Source: Myxocyprinus asiaticus
Lineage: Eukaryota; Chordata; Actinopteri; Cypriniformes; Catostomidae
Reading direction: 5' to 3'
DNA length: 64,000 nucleotides
Assembly (NCBI RefSeq): GCF_019703515.2
Contig: NC_059393.1
Location: forward strand, 14,206,501 to 14,270,500
Each line of letters opens with the position of its first letter. Position 1 is the stretch's first letter. Below the pieces are notes generated by a model. That model ran no database searches. It saw only the letters and a program-made list of their open reading frames with translations, and was not told the origin of the DNA. Shown here piece by piece: positions 12,306 to 23,166 of this stretch. Made by a program: the position numbers and the translations under genes.

Positions 12306-13769
12306 ATATAAACTCAGCAAAAAAAAAAGAAACGTCCTCTCACTTTCAACTGCTTTTATTTTCAGCAAATTTAACATGTGTAAATATTTGTATGAACATA
12401 AAAAGATTCAACAACTAAGACATAAACTGAACAAGTTTCACAGACATGTGACTAACAGAAATGGAATAATGTGTCCCTGAACAAAGGTGGGGTCAAAATC
12501 AAAAAGTAACAGTCAGTATCTGGTGTGGCCACCAACTGCATTAAGTACTGCAGTGCATCTTCTCCTCATGGACTGCATCAGATTTGCCAGATCTTGCTGT
12601 GAGATGTTACCCCATTCTTCCTCCAAGGCACTTGCAAGTTCCCAGACATTTCTGGGGGGAATGGCCCTAGTCCTCACCCGCCGATCCAACAGGTCCCAGA
12701 GGTGCTCAATGGGATTGAGATCCGGGCTCTTCGCTGGCCATGGCAGAACACTGACATTCCTGTCTTTCAGGAAATCATGCACAGAACGAGGTGGCATTGT
12801 CATGCTGGAGGGTCATGTCAGGATGATCCGGCAAGAAGGGTACCACATGATGGAGGAGGATGTCTTCCCTGTAACGCACAGTGTTGAGATTGCCTGCAAT
12901 GACAACAAGCTCAGTCCGATGATGCTGTGACACACCGCCCCAGACCATGACGGACCCTCCACCTCCAAATCGATCCCGCTCCAGAGTACAGGCCTCGGTG
13001 TAACGCTCATTCCTTTGACGATAAACGCGAGTCCGACCATCACCCCTGGTGAGACAAAACCGCAACTCGTCAGTGAAGAGCACTTTTTGCCAGTCTTGTC
13101 TGGTCCAGCGAAGGTGGGTTTGTGCCCATAGGCGACGTTGTTGCCGGTGATGTCTGGTAAGCACCTGCCTTACAACAGGCCTACAAGCCCTCAGTCCAGC
13201 CTCTCTCAACCTATTGCGGAAAGTCTGAGCACTGATGGAGGGATTGTGCATTCCTGGTGTAACTCGGGCAGTTGTTGTTGCCGTCCTGTACCTGTCCCAC
13301 AGGTGTGATATTTGGATGTACTGATCCTGTGCAGGTGTTGTTACACGTGGTCTGCCACTGCGAGGACGATCAGCTGTCCTTCCTGTCTCCCTGTAGCACT
13401 GTCTTAGGCGTCTCACAGTACGGACATTGCAATTTATTGCCCTGGCCACATCTGCAGTCCTCATGCCTCCATGCAGCATGCCTAAGGCACATTCACGTAG
13501 ATGAGCAGGGACCATGGGCTTCTTTCTTTTGGTGTTTTTCAGAGTCAGTAGAAAGTTCTCTTTAGTGTCCTAAGTTTTTGTGACCTTAATTGCCTACCGT
13601 CTGAAAGTTGTTAGTGTCTTAACGACCATTCCACAGGTGCATGTTCATTAATTGTTTATGGTTCATTGATCAAGCATGGGAAACATTGTTTAAAGCCTTT
13701 ACAATAAAGATGTTAAATTATTTGGATTTTTACAAAATTATCTTTAAAATACAGTGTCCAGAAAAAGGG

Positions 13770-13776
<7 letters not shown>
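12306..13776 (-). mobile_element. Tc1/mariner element A
   Basis: Reads right to left. The left end is TATATAAACTCAGC and the right end, reversed, is TATATAAACTCCC. The right end runs directly into a TA microsatellite, so its exact TA target boundary cannot be fixed. The transposase pseudogene fills most of the element. Confidence 0.85.
12513..13515 (-). pseudogene. Tc1 transposase A, frameshifted
   Basis: Cut-and-paste transposase. The start (MVPAHLRE) is chosen because the family begins with a helix-turn-helix and the ATG has a good context. The N-terminal part (13515-12775) holds the paired HTH (VRRLRQCYRETG), a GRPR motif, the first catalytic Asp in LFTDELRF and the second in LQHDNA. Coding sense then jumps frame near 12790, where several residues are missing, and continues to the catalytic Glu in [12 protein letters not shown] and the stop at 12513. 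The order is that of a DD34E enzyme; the frameshift inactivates it. Confidence 0.9.

Positions 13777-13835
<59 letters not shown>
13774..13835. repeat. (TA)n microsatellite
   Basis: About 30 uninterrupted TA units starting at the end of Tc1 element A. Tc1 elements insert at TA, so the run may have been the target or grown from it. Confidence 0.95.
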
Positions 13836-13839
<4 letters not shown>

Positions 13840-15324
13840 TTATTTTTTTTATTATTATTTATGTACCTATGAAGCAGTTACTTATGCTAATAAACTACAG
13901 TTGATAGTTTTGTATTTCTATGCTTTTTGAATAAATTACCTTGTTTATTTGCACAATTTTAAGGTTGCTTAGTTATTGATGTTGGGAGTGTTTGGTTAGG
14001 TGTACCAGTCGGTAGGGGGCCCCATTTTGAAAATCTTCTTAGGGCCTCCAAAATACTAGAGCTGGCCCTGCGAGCACTGTTTGGTGGTGAGAAGCATGGC
14101 TGTGGTCTATCTGTTAAACCAGCACCAAACTAGCACTAACCAGCATAAACCAGTGCGGTACAGCATGAAAATTCATACTTGTCTCAGATGTTCTTTTCAG
14201 CAGGGATGCTGTATAATCTCTGTGTATTTCCCAAAAAGTATTCAAGTATTCAACAAGAATCATACCCCATTCCTTGCATTATGAATGAAAAAAATACACT
14301 TTTGAGACCTAGATTTTGGGTTTATTTACTTGTTGAAGTCAGCATAGACTTTGCTGCTCATAAAATAACTAGCATCCAACAGATCAAACAGTTGGGCTAA
14401 ATCTGAAACGCTTCCAGCCTTGAGATAATCTAGTGCAGTTTTGTGAGAGTTTGAGAACTGTAGCTAACACCTCTTGATGTGTGACTGGGTCTTTTTTAAA
14501 CCAACTGAATTTACAATAGCAGAACTATGATAAATCCAACAAAGCACGAAAACATTTACGATGCAGCAGGTATTACGTGGACCTCTATTGCTGGTTAGCT
14601 GCTGACGTGTGGTCTCTTTCCTAGAGACAGGATAAGTCTGCCAGCTATCTCTGGTTGGCTACTGTTGTCTAGCCAGTACTGAGATTAGCACTGGTTATTG
14701 GAAACTGCAAAAGCAGGCAGTGTGTCACAGATTAAAGAACACTCTGAACTAGGCCAGGCTCACATCCAGCACAGCAATACGGGGCCCAGAACATCGGCCG
14801 TGTAATAACGGTTAATCCCTCAATTTTATACAATCAAATGTGTGTTGTTTTGGCAGAGTTGGACGTAATGAAGTATGCTGCCCTGCTGTTACCAGAGGGG
14901 AAGGAAATAATTGTTTACTCCATGAGTTTTCTTTTCATAAGGGATGATTTTAGAACATTTTGTTTGTTTTTCCATAATTCAAGCCTCTCACTGAGTAGGT
15001 GGAAATCAGCATTACGTTTTGATGCGGCTGGGATTTTTGCAGGCATTGTAGTAACTGCCATTGCTGGTAATCAGCTATGCATTGAGATACAATAGGGGTT
15101 GGTATTATATTATTCAGCATTATTTGAGAAACAAGCAAATCCCAGCAGTGGTCATTCAAGGTTTGATTAACTGTCCATCTTGTTAAATAAAATCAATTGT
15201 TTAAAGTGCCTTCTTGTTGAAGGCTTGTACAAAGATTAGGTATTTGCAAAACCATATTCTTTCAAAACTGACTAGCTGTTGGGTTTCCTGAATGACTTCT
15301 TGACTTATCGGTCTCATGAGATTA
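13836..15324. other. Non-coding stretch with repeat fragments
   Basis: A hAT-like end (TAGAGCTGGCCCTG) is at about 14058-14071. From about 14095 to 14215 there is ACCAGC-rich text ending in TTTTCAGCAGGGAT, similar to the element at 52.55-52.82 kb. The rest to 15324 shows no gene. The frame at 14838-15095 has no domain. Confidence 0.45.
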
Positions 15325-17796
15325 CTTTTGAAATCTTTCTCTCATAATCTCAAAAAAAGTTAAAGCTCCGTCCCCCAGACTCTGAATTAGCAGGGAATAA
15401 TACACTGATGCCTTTTCCAAAAGCAGTAATCACCATTCCCAGAGGATCTGCCTCTTTAGGGGGGTGTATGCTACTCCCCAAAATAGTACAGAGCAGGTGG
15501 CACAGTTGTAAATACCTATAAAACTGAGATCTGGGAATCCCAAAATGTTGAACCAAATTTTCAAAAGATCTCAACACTCCACTCTCATATAGATCACCTA
15601 GCATATTAACCTCCTTCACAATCCACTCTGACCAGCAGAAAGGGGACTTATTAATACATAATATTGGGTTCAGCCATATGCTCAAGGCAACATTTAAATA
15701 AATGTCTGAGTTAAACACTCTGGACACTTTTGTCCATACTGCTGCAAATGCGAGATAACAGGTGTAACTTAACTTCTCCGAATAGTTTGATAGAAAGGCT
15801 TTGCAATGACAAAACAGGGGTAAGAACTTCCTGTTCAATACCAAACCAGGGAGGGGCTCTCTCAGGTGAAAGTGACCACGGTGACACAACCTCCCACCAT
15901 CACCCCTGGAAAATCATCTTCCTTTCTTATTGTGGCTGCTAATGGTTCCAGGGCATGACAGAACAATAATAGGGAAAGAGGGCAACCCTGCCGGTTGCCC
16001 CTATCCAGAGTAAAATAGTCTGAAATTAATCCATTTGTTTGTACCGCCGCTACCGGGTGTCTATAAAGTAACTTAATCCATCCAATAAAAGTATTCCTGA
16101 ACCCGTATATTTCCAAAATCTTAAAAAGATAATCCCATTCTACCATATCAAATGACTTTTCATCATCAAGTGAGATGACTGCAACCGGAGTCTGATCATT
16201 TGCCACTGACCACATAATATTGATAAGATGCATAATGTTGTCAAAAAAGCTGCGGCCCCAAATAAACCCCACCTGATCTATATGTATAAGAGATGTCATA
16301 ACTTTACTTAATCGGTTAGCCAAAATTTTTGACAATATTTTAATGTCTAGCTGGATCAGGGAAATTGGACGATAACTCTTACACTCGCTTGGATCTTTGT
16401 CTTTTTTAAGAATTAGACTGATCCGGGCTTGTGTCATGGTTGGCGGAAGCTTTCCATTCTTTAATGATTCTGTAGAAACTTCTAACAAAAGTGGAGCTAG
16501 TTCTGTAGTATTAGATCTAAAAAAACTCAGCAGCAAAGCCATCTAGCCCCGGAGACTTGCCTGTAGGCAAGGCCTTAATTACCTCGCCAAGCTCCTCCAA
16601 GGTTATCTCAGAATCAAGAGAATTGTTTTGCTCAGTCATCAGTTTAGGGAGTTCTAATGGTTCCACAAAATTTCTAATATCCTCATCAGTAGACGAAGAC
16701 ATGGAACTATAGAGATCAAAATAGAATTCTTTAAAAGCATTATTAATATCAATGGCTGAGGTAAAAATGTCACCACCAGCAGATTTCACTGAGGGAATAG
16801 TAGAAAAGACTCTCTCTGCTTTATATATCTAGCTAAAAGCTTCCCTGCCTTGTCCCCGACTCAAAATATGACTTGCCCTGAATAACCAAAACTCCACCTT
16901 CTGCGACAAAATAGTATTATATCTGTATTGCAATTGGGTCAATTCTCTGAGGCCATCAGACCACATTCGGTGCTTCAGCTCTGCCTCGGCACTTTTAATA
17001 TTCCCTTCCAACTCCACGAATTCTCCTGCTTTGGATTTTTTGATGAATGAGGCATACTGTATGATCCGACCCCTAAGAACTGCCTTAAGTGCCTCCCAAG
17101 CCATGCCCACAGAGGATACTGAGGACCAAATGGTCTCCATATAAACATTGATTTCTGCCTTTAACATTTGGGGGAAATCAGGATTTTGCAAAGGGATACA
17201 ATAAAGTGCTGAATATATGATTTATTTTTCTCCATATAAGGCAACACCTCTAAACTTATCAGGGTGTGATCTGAGACTAAGATGTTTCCAATTGAACAAT
17301 CAACAACAGATGAAATGTGGGACTTAGATATAAAAAAAAAAAAATCTATTCTAGAATAAATCTTATCTACTAATGAAAAAAAAATGTATAGTCCCTCCCA
17401 TATGTGTTTAAAACTCTCCAAATATCTGCAAGACCAAGATTTTTACACATCCCGTGAAGTGACAGTGTTGCTCTAGGGGGCTTACACACTTTTGCTTCAC
17501 TATGATCAAGGACTGAATCCATCAATAGATTAAAGTCTCCTCCCAATATTATATCATGAGGGGTGCCAATGGCTTGCAACATCGCTTCAAGATCTACAAA
17601 AAAGCCCTAATCATCAGCATTAGGTGCATAAATATTAGCCAAAATCAACATTTGCCCCTGAATTTCTGCTAAATCAATAATTGCTCTACCTAATTTATCT
17701 TTACTCTGCTTGAGACATTTTAATTGTAGATGTTTACTTATCAGTGTAATGACTCCCCTGCTCTTACTTGAGCCAGCACTAAAGAAAATGTCATGG
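15325..17796 (-). pseudogene. L1 ORF2 (copy B), late endonuclease to C-terminus
   Basis: ORF2 of L1 type (endonuclease plus reverse transcriptase). From the right: FFSAGSSKSRG at the break made by the DIRS element, LGGDFNLL near 17535, LVSDHTLI near 17265, a linker, then reverse transcriptase with DGFAAEFF, SYRPISL, IDQVGFI, a Phe-Asp catalytic region near 16150 and GNRQGCPLS near 15990. It then jumps near 15885-15900 to text that lies about 600 bp further on in copy C, so the YADD catalytic box is deleted. Several stops and shifts occur (for example near 16525 and 17200). Non-functional. Confidence 0.85.
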
Positions 17797-17837
17797 TTAC
17801 TTTCGTAACCTCCGTTCCCTGATGGAGGGAATGAGAA

Positions 17838-17949
17838 GTTGTGTCGATGTAGTGACACTAGGGGTCACTCTTGGGAGCCCAAAATACCTCTGCTTTTTTG
17901 AAAAAAGGCCAATGAGGATTGGCAAGTGGAATTTGCATGCCACTCCCCC
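17838..17949 (+). repeat. DIRS left inverted terminal repeat
   Basis: About 110 bp from TTGTGTCGATGTAGTGACAC to CATGCCACTCC, matched in reverse complement by 19197-19308 with few differences. The outermost left end (17797-17837) is not repeated at the right end but appears reversed in the internal complementary region. Confidence 0.85.
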
Positions 17950-17960
17950 GGACATACGGG

Positions 17961-17968
17961 TATAAAAG
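17961..17968 (+). promoter_or_regulatory. TATA-like box beside the DIRS left repeat
   Basis: TATAAAAG in GC-rich surroundings just inside the left repeat. In DIRS elements the terminal repeats carry the promoter, so this is a plausible RNA polymerase II site. The equivalent text is missing on the right, where the deletion begins. Function is inferred. Confidence 0.4.
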
Positions 17969-18065
17969 GAGCTGGTGTGCAACCACTCATTCAGGTTTTG
18001 TGCTGAGGAGCCGAGACAAGGTCCCGGCCATTTCAGCGGGTAGTTCAGCATTGTGGCAAGAGGGA

Positions 18066-18175
18066 CACAACGTCTCGTTCCCTCCATCAGGGAACGGAGG
18101 TTACGAAAGTAACCATGACGTTCCCAATCTGTCATTCACTCGACATTGTGTCGATGTAGTGGCACTAGGGGTCCC
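18066..18175. repeat. DIRS internal complementary region
   Basis: One half (about 18074-18115) is the reverse complement of the left outer end (17797-17837), including CCTCCATCAGGGAACGGAGG. The other half (about 18118-18175) matches the right outer end in reverse complement, including the CACTCGAC and TGTCGATGTAGT blocks. Joining both termini in one internal segment is how DIRS elements template a circular intermediate. Confidence 0.85.
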
Positions 18176-18620
18176 TATACAAAAACGGCACAATTAGCTG
18201 AACTGTGTTATGTGAAGTGGCGGTGTGTGTGACGGGCAGACTGCTGTGTGCCTCGTAGCCAGCGCACCAGACTGTCACGTAACCTCCCCCAATGCTCTTT
18301 ATGAGCGTCGAACAGTCCTTCAGGAACAAGTCGACTGCTCAACAAATAGGGACAGGCTGGCCCAGCCAAGGCCTCTTTTCCTTCTCTTTTCTCCCCAAAA
18401 AGAGTGGAATTTGTTAACTGACTGGGAGCCCTAAGTGTCTACATCGGGGGGGTGTCACTCCTAAGGGGAAGACACCGCAGAGACCACACCCCGCCCAAAA
18501 AAGGGGGATCAGGGATCACAGTCTGTGAACACTACTGGGAGTCAAGAGCGCACATCTTCCCCTCAAGGGAGGGGAAAGGCTCTATGCGCAAGCGGTACAC
18601 CCGGCCAGCTGTCCTGGAAC

Positions 18621-19217
18621 TTACCTGCTTGGGCCTGCCACTACACGGGATGAAGCCGACTCAACCCGGAGATTGTAGAACCTTGCAAAGGTGTTGGGTG
18701 TTGCCCAGCCCGCTGCTCTGCAGATGCCTGCCAAAGAGGTGCCACTGGCCAGGGCCCAGGAGGCCGCCACACTCCTGGTAGAGTGGGCTCGTAACCCCGC
18801 AGGGGGTGGCACGTCCTGAGCTTGATATGCCATAGCGATGGTGTCAATGACCCAGTGGGCAATCCTCTGTTTGAAGACAGCGCTTCTTTTCCGCTGTCCA
18901 CCAAAGCAGACAAAAAGCTGCTCGGAGCTTCTAAAGCTCTGCGTGTGATCCAAATAGATGCATAAAGCATGCACCGGACACAGCAACGTCAGGGCTGGGT
19001 CTGCCTCCTCCTGGGGCAGTGCTTGCAGGTTCACCACCTGATCCCTAAATGGGGTCATGGGAACCTTGGGCACGTAGCCCGGTCGGGGTCTCAGGATCAC
19101 GTGAGAGTAGCCCGGACCGAACTCCAGGTACGTTTCGCTGACAGAGAATGCTTGAAGGTCTCCTACCCTCTTGATGGAAGTGAGCACAGTCAGGAGGGAG
19201 TGGCATGCAAATTCCAC
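18621..19217 (-). pseudogene. DIRS tyrosine recombinase, N-terminally truncated
   Basis: A 198-residue frame. Residues 1-7 come from the terminal repeat, so the start is artificial. The catalytic set of tyrosine recombinases is visible: Arg17 in SIKRVGDL, His145 and Arg148 in AHSTRSV, Trp171 in AGWATPN and the nucleophile Tyr181 in FARFYNL. The C-terminal catalytic domain looks intact with no internal stop, but the N-terminal DNA-binding half is gone. The enzyme would integrate circular element DNA. Activity is unlikely. Confidence 0.85.
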
Positions 19218-19308
19218 TCGCCAGTTCTCATTGGCCTTTTTTCAAAAAAGCAGAGGTGTTTTGGGCTCCCAAGTGTGACCCCTAGTGTCACTACATCGAC
19301 ACAACGTC
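19197..19308 (-). repeat. DIRS right inverted terminal repeat
   Basis: Reverse complement of 17838-17949. It continues outward to about 19330 with a terminus (ending ATAGGGAAC) that is copied in the internal complementary region, and inward directly into the recombinase frame, which marks the deletion junction near 19196. Confidence 0.85.
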
Positions 19309-19330
19309 GAGTGAGTGACAGATAGGGAAC

Positions 19331-19516
19331 ATGTCCACCCCATATCTTACCAAATTTTTCAGCTTCCTGCGGGGAAAGATGCATTTCTTAAAGAAACACT
19401 ATATCATGTTTCTTATGTTTAAGAAAATAAATAACCTTACTTCTTTTTATGGGGTGCCCCAACCCATTCACATTCCACGTGGAGAGAGACAATCCACTCA
19501 TATTAACATTTGACAT
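19331..19516 (-). pseudogene. L1 ORF2 start (copy B), endonuclease N-terminus
   Basis: The frame begins at an ATG (19516) and reads MSNVNMSGLS, then the L1 endonuclease start STWNVNGLG near 19470, and MHLSPQEAEKFGK near 19370. One TAA lies just before that block, where L1 relatives have Gln, so CAA to TAA is likely. Coding sense runs into the DIRS insertion and resumes on its other side at about 17796. Confidence 0.8.
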
Positions 19517-20365
19517 TTTGAAAAAATAGATTGTGTGTCAAAAATAATATTATAAAGACACATTCCAACATTAGTGCAACAGTCAAACCCCGAACTTCCC
19601 CCCGAACCAAACAAACAGAAAAAAGAAAAATGTGCGCATTAAACCCACGCATGACAGTGCCAACCGGCGTCATCCCTTTAAACTCAAACAATCCATGTAT
19701 GCCTACGAGAGCCCCCACGACAACTTTACTGTCGGATTGCTCAAGTCCGGTGTTTCTGTTCAAATTTGGTGAGAAAGAATTACATAATCTATAATACAAA
19801 CTCCAGCCAACAGGCAGAATAAACACAAAGAACGTGTATATTAATTCACAAAACTGTCACAAAGGTGTGTTCCTCCACAAAACTAGCGGAACCAGCACAC
19901 ACACACACACACAAACAGATGTTCAGTTTCCTTGGACAGTCAAGCGAATGTTCAGTGAGCCTGCTGTTCATGAGTGCAGCAGGTGACCTTATCCTTCCAA
20001 TGTCCTGCAAAAATACTCCACAAAACAAACTCCAGTCAACAGGAGGCATAAACAAAAGGAACATGCAGATTCATCCACAACTGCCCCAAAGGAGTGTTAT
20101 TCCACAAAACAAACTCCAGCCGCTAGGTGGAGCCAGACAAAAAGAAACAAAAAAGGTGCCCAGCTTCCTCAGACAGTCAAGTGTATGTTCAGTGAGTCAA
20201 GCTCACTTTGGTGCAATGTGAGAGACACACCATGACTTCCTCAGTCCATTGATTTTATGAAAGACATTGCTTGTTGTGGGCATGTAAATATTTTGCAGCC
20301 ATCCTTAGTATCTATTCTCAATTTGGCCGGGAACATCAGTGCAAAAGCAATCCTCTGTCGATGTA

Positions 20366-21957
20366 CAGTTGTGCTCAAATGTTTGCATACCCTGGCAGAA
20401 ATTGTGAAATTTTGGCATTGATTTTGACTGATCATGCAAAAAAAAAAAACTGTCTTTTATTTAAGGATAGTGATCATATGAAGCCATATATTATCACATA
20501 GTTGTTTGGCTCCTTTTTAAATCATAATGATAACAGAAATCACCCAAATGGCCCTGATCAAAAGTTTACATACAAGGTGACACACACAGGTTTAAATGGC
20601 AATTAAAGCTTAATTTCCCACACCTTTGGCTTTTTAAATTGCAATTAGTGTCTGTGTATAAATAGTCAATGAGTTTGTTAGCTCTCACATGGATGCACTG
20701 AGCAGGCTAGATACTGAGCCATGGGGAGCAGAAAAGAACTGTCAAAAGACCTGCATAACAATGTAATGGAAAAAGATGGAAAAGGATATAAAAAGATGTC
20801 CAAAGCCTTGAAAATGCCAGTCAGTACTGTTCAATCACTTATTAAGAAGTGGAAAATTCGGAGATCTCTTGATACCAAGCCAAGGTCAGGTAGACCAAGA
20901 AAGATTTCAGCCACAACTGCCAGAAGAATTTTTTGGGATACAAAGAAAAACCCACAGGTAACCTCAAGAGAAATACAGGCTGCTCTGGAAAAAGATAGTG
21001 TGGTCGTTTCAAGGAGCACAATACGACGATACTTGAACAAAAATGAGCTGCATGGTCGAGTTGCCAGAAAGAAGCCTTTACTGTGCCAATGCCACAAAAA
21101 AGCCTGGTTACAATATGCCCGACAACACCTTGACACGTCTCACAGCTTCTGGCACACTGTAATTTGGAGTGATGAGACCAAAATAGAGCTTTATGGTCAC
21201 AACCATAAGCGCTATGTTTGGAGAGGGGTCAACAAGGCCTATATTGAAAAGAATACCATCCCCACTGTGAAGCATGGTGGTGACTCACTGATGTTTTGGG
21301 GGGGTGTGAGCTATAAAGGCATGGGGAATTTTGTGAAAATTGATGGCAAGATGAATGCAACATGTTATCAGAAAATACTGGCAGACAATTTGCATTCTTC
21401 TGCATTAAAGCTGCGCATGGGATGCTCTTGGACTTTCCAGCACGACAATGACCCTAAGCACAAGGCCAAGTTGACCCTCCGGTGGTTGCAGCAGAAAAAG
21501 GTGAATGTTCTGTAGTGGCCATCACAGTCTCCTGACCTTAATATCATCGAGCCACTCTGGGGAGATCTCAAATGTGCGGTTCATGCAAGACGACCAAAGA
21601 CTTTGCATGACCTGGAGGCTTTTTGCCAAGACAAATGGGCAGCTGTACCACCTGCTAGAATTTGGGGCCTCATAGACAACTATTACAAAAGACTGCACGC
21701 TGTCTTTGATGCTAAAGGGGGCAATACACAGTATTAAGAACTAAGGGTATGCAGACTTTTGAACAGGGGTCATTTCATTTTTTTCTTTGTTGTCATGTTT
21801 TGTTTTATGATTGTGCCATTCTGTTATAACCTACAGTTGAATATGAATCCCATAAGAAATAAAATAAATGTGTTTCGCCTGCTCACTCATGTTTTCTTTT
21901 AAAATGGTACATATATTACCAATTCTCCAATGGTATGCAAACTTTTGAGCACAACTG
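20366..21957 (+). mobile_element. Tc1/mariner element B, 1592 bp
   Basis: Perfect TA target duplication at 20364-20365 and 21958-21959. The terminal inverted repeats start CAGTTGTGCTCAAA and match over about 26 bp with one difference. Removing the element rejoins a spacer repeat unit that matches the next unit. The transposase is nearly intact. Confidence 0.95.
20721..21737 (+). pseudogene. Tc1 transposase B with one internal stop
   Basis: 338 codons, the usual length for Tc1. The N-terminal HTH region (KDLHNNV..., VSTVQSLIKKW) is followed by the GRPRK linker. The catalytic triad is Asp151 in IWSDETK, Asp242 in FQHDNDPKH and Glu277 in PDLNIIEPLW, with 34 residues between the last two, so DD34E. 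The only lesion seen is TAG at 21513-21515 (codon 265), where relatives usually have Glu, so GAG to TAG is likely. The frame is open on both sides of it. The stop removes the catalytic Glu, so this copy is inactive. Confidence 0.92.
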
Positions 21958-23166
21958 TAAGAGTTTCTTGAAGAAGTGTTACTACACAAAACAAACTCCA
22001 GCTGCTAGGCGGAACCAACACAAAAAAAGGGTGCCCAGCTTCCTCAGACAGTCCAGTGAATGTTCAGTGAGTCAAGCTTCCTTGGGGGCAACATGAAAAT
22101 CACCAAATGGCTTACTCACCCCACTGTCTCTATGAAAGGCAATGCCTGCTGTGGGCATGTAAATATTTTGCGGCCATCCTTAGTATCTATTCTCAATTTG
22201 GCCGGAAACATCAGTGCAAAAGCAATCCTCCGTCGATGCAAGAGTTTTCTGAAGGAGTGTTACTACACAAAACAAACTCCAGCCCCTAGATGGAACCAAC
22301 ACAAAATGAAACAAAAAGGCACCAGGTTCCTCAGACAGTCAAATGTATGTTCAGCGAGTCAAGCTCACTTGGGGGCAACATGAGAAACACCTTGCTTACC
22401 CCATTGTCTCTATGAAAGACAATGCTTGCTGTGGGCATGTAAATATTTTGTGGCCATCCTTAGTATCTATTTGGTCAGAAACATCAGTGCAAAAGCGATC
22501 TTCCATTGATGTAAGAGTTTCTTGCATTCCTTGAATCAATCACATTTCTCTCTTGTTGAATTCAAAGTCGGGGAACAAGAAAATGTTGTGGTTCTTCCAA
22601 GAAAGCCTTCCTTTACTCCTCGCCTCACGTAACACAAGATCTTTATCGGATGATCTCAGAAATTTGGCCAGAACTGATCGGGGCCTGTCTCCCTGTGAGC
22701 TTGCTCAATTTCCAGTTTATTGCCTGTTATGCCAAGCAGACTCGGGAAGAGCTCCTCTAGGAATTTCACCAAATATCTACCTTCTTCGTTCTCAGGAATT
22801 CCAACAATTCAGACGTTTTTTCGCCAATTACAATTCTCAGGGACTTCCAACTTTTCCCAAACGCATTCCAAATCTGCTTTGGACGCTAGTGGATTAGCAG
22901 CTTATTCCCTCTCTGATGACTCCAGATAATCGATCCGTTTCTCGATGTCTCCGATTCTTGTAACCAACTCAGTGAATTTAGTTTCCATCGCAGTAATCGA
23001 TCGACGTATTACAGCAAGATCCTCCAAGTCCGCCACGACCTTCACCAGCATTACAGACATGCTGGACAGTTGCTGTTGAATCTCTCTCGCTGCACCATCC
23101 AAATTGAGTCCCTGGTCTGCGGCCCTGTCAGAGGTGTCAGCTTGAGCACGTAAGTGTTTTTTAATA

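Larger units (their letters stand above)
17797..19330 (-). mobile_element. DIRS-type tyrosine-recombinase retrotransposon, 1.5-kb deletion derivative
   Basis: It has inverted terminal repeats, an internal complementary region and a tyrosine recombinase fragment, the hallmark set of DIRS1-like elements, which copy through RNA but integrate by recombinase. Gag, reverse transcriptase/RNase H and the methyltransferase-like gene are missing: the recombinase frame starts directly inside the right inverted repeat, so one deletion removed everything between. It lies in the L1 endonuclease gene. ATGT occurs at both boundaries, so the exact ends are uncertain by a few bases. Confidence 0.85.
19797..22530. 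repeat. Tandem repeat between L1 ORF1 and ORF2
   Basis: Three units of about 280-290 bp share TGTGGGCATGTAAATATTTT (20274, 22150 and 22431), TCAGACAGTC and ACAAAACAAACTCCAG blocks. Shorter partial units (about 110-240 bp) cover 19797-20150. Tc1 element B sits in the first full unit. The region is non-coding and lies exactly between the two L1 reading frames, so it seems to be an inter-ORF spacer built of repeats. Confidence 0.8.

Noticed and set aside
12487..12930. 147-residue plus-strand frame in Tc1 A
   Set aside because: Antisense of the transposase; only the minus strand shows the catalytic motifs.
18452..18781. Plus-strand frame in the DIRS element
   Set aside because: Antisense of the recombinase and low-complexity text; no domain.
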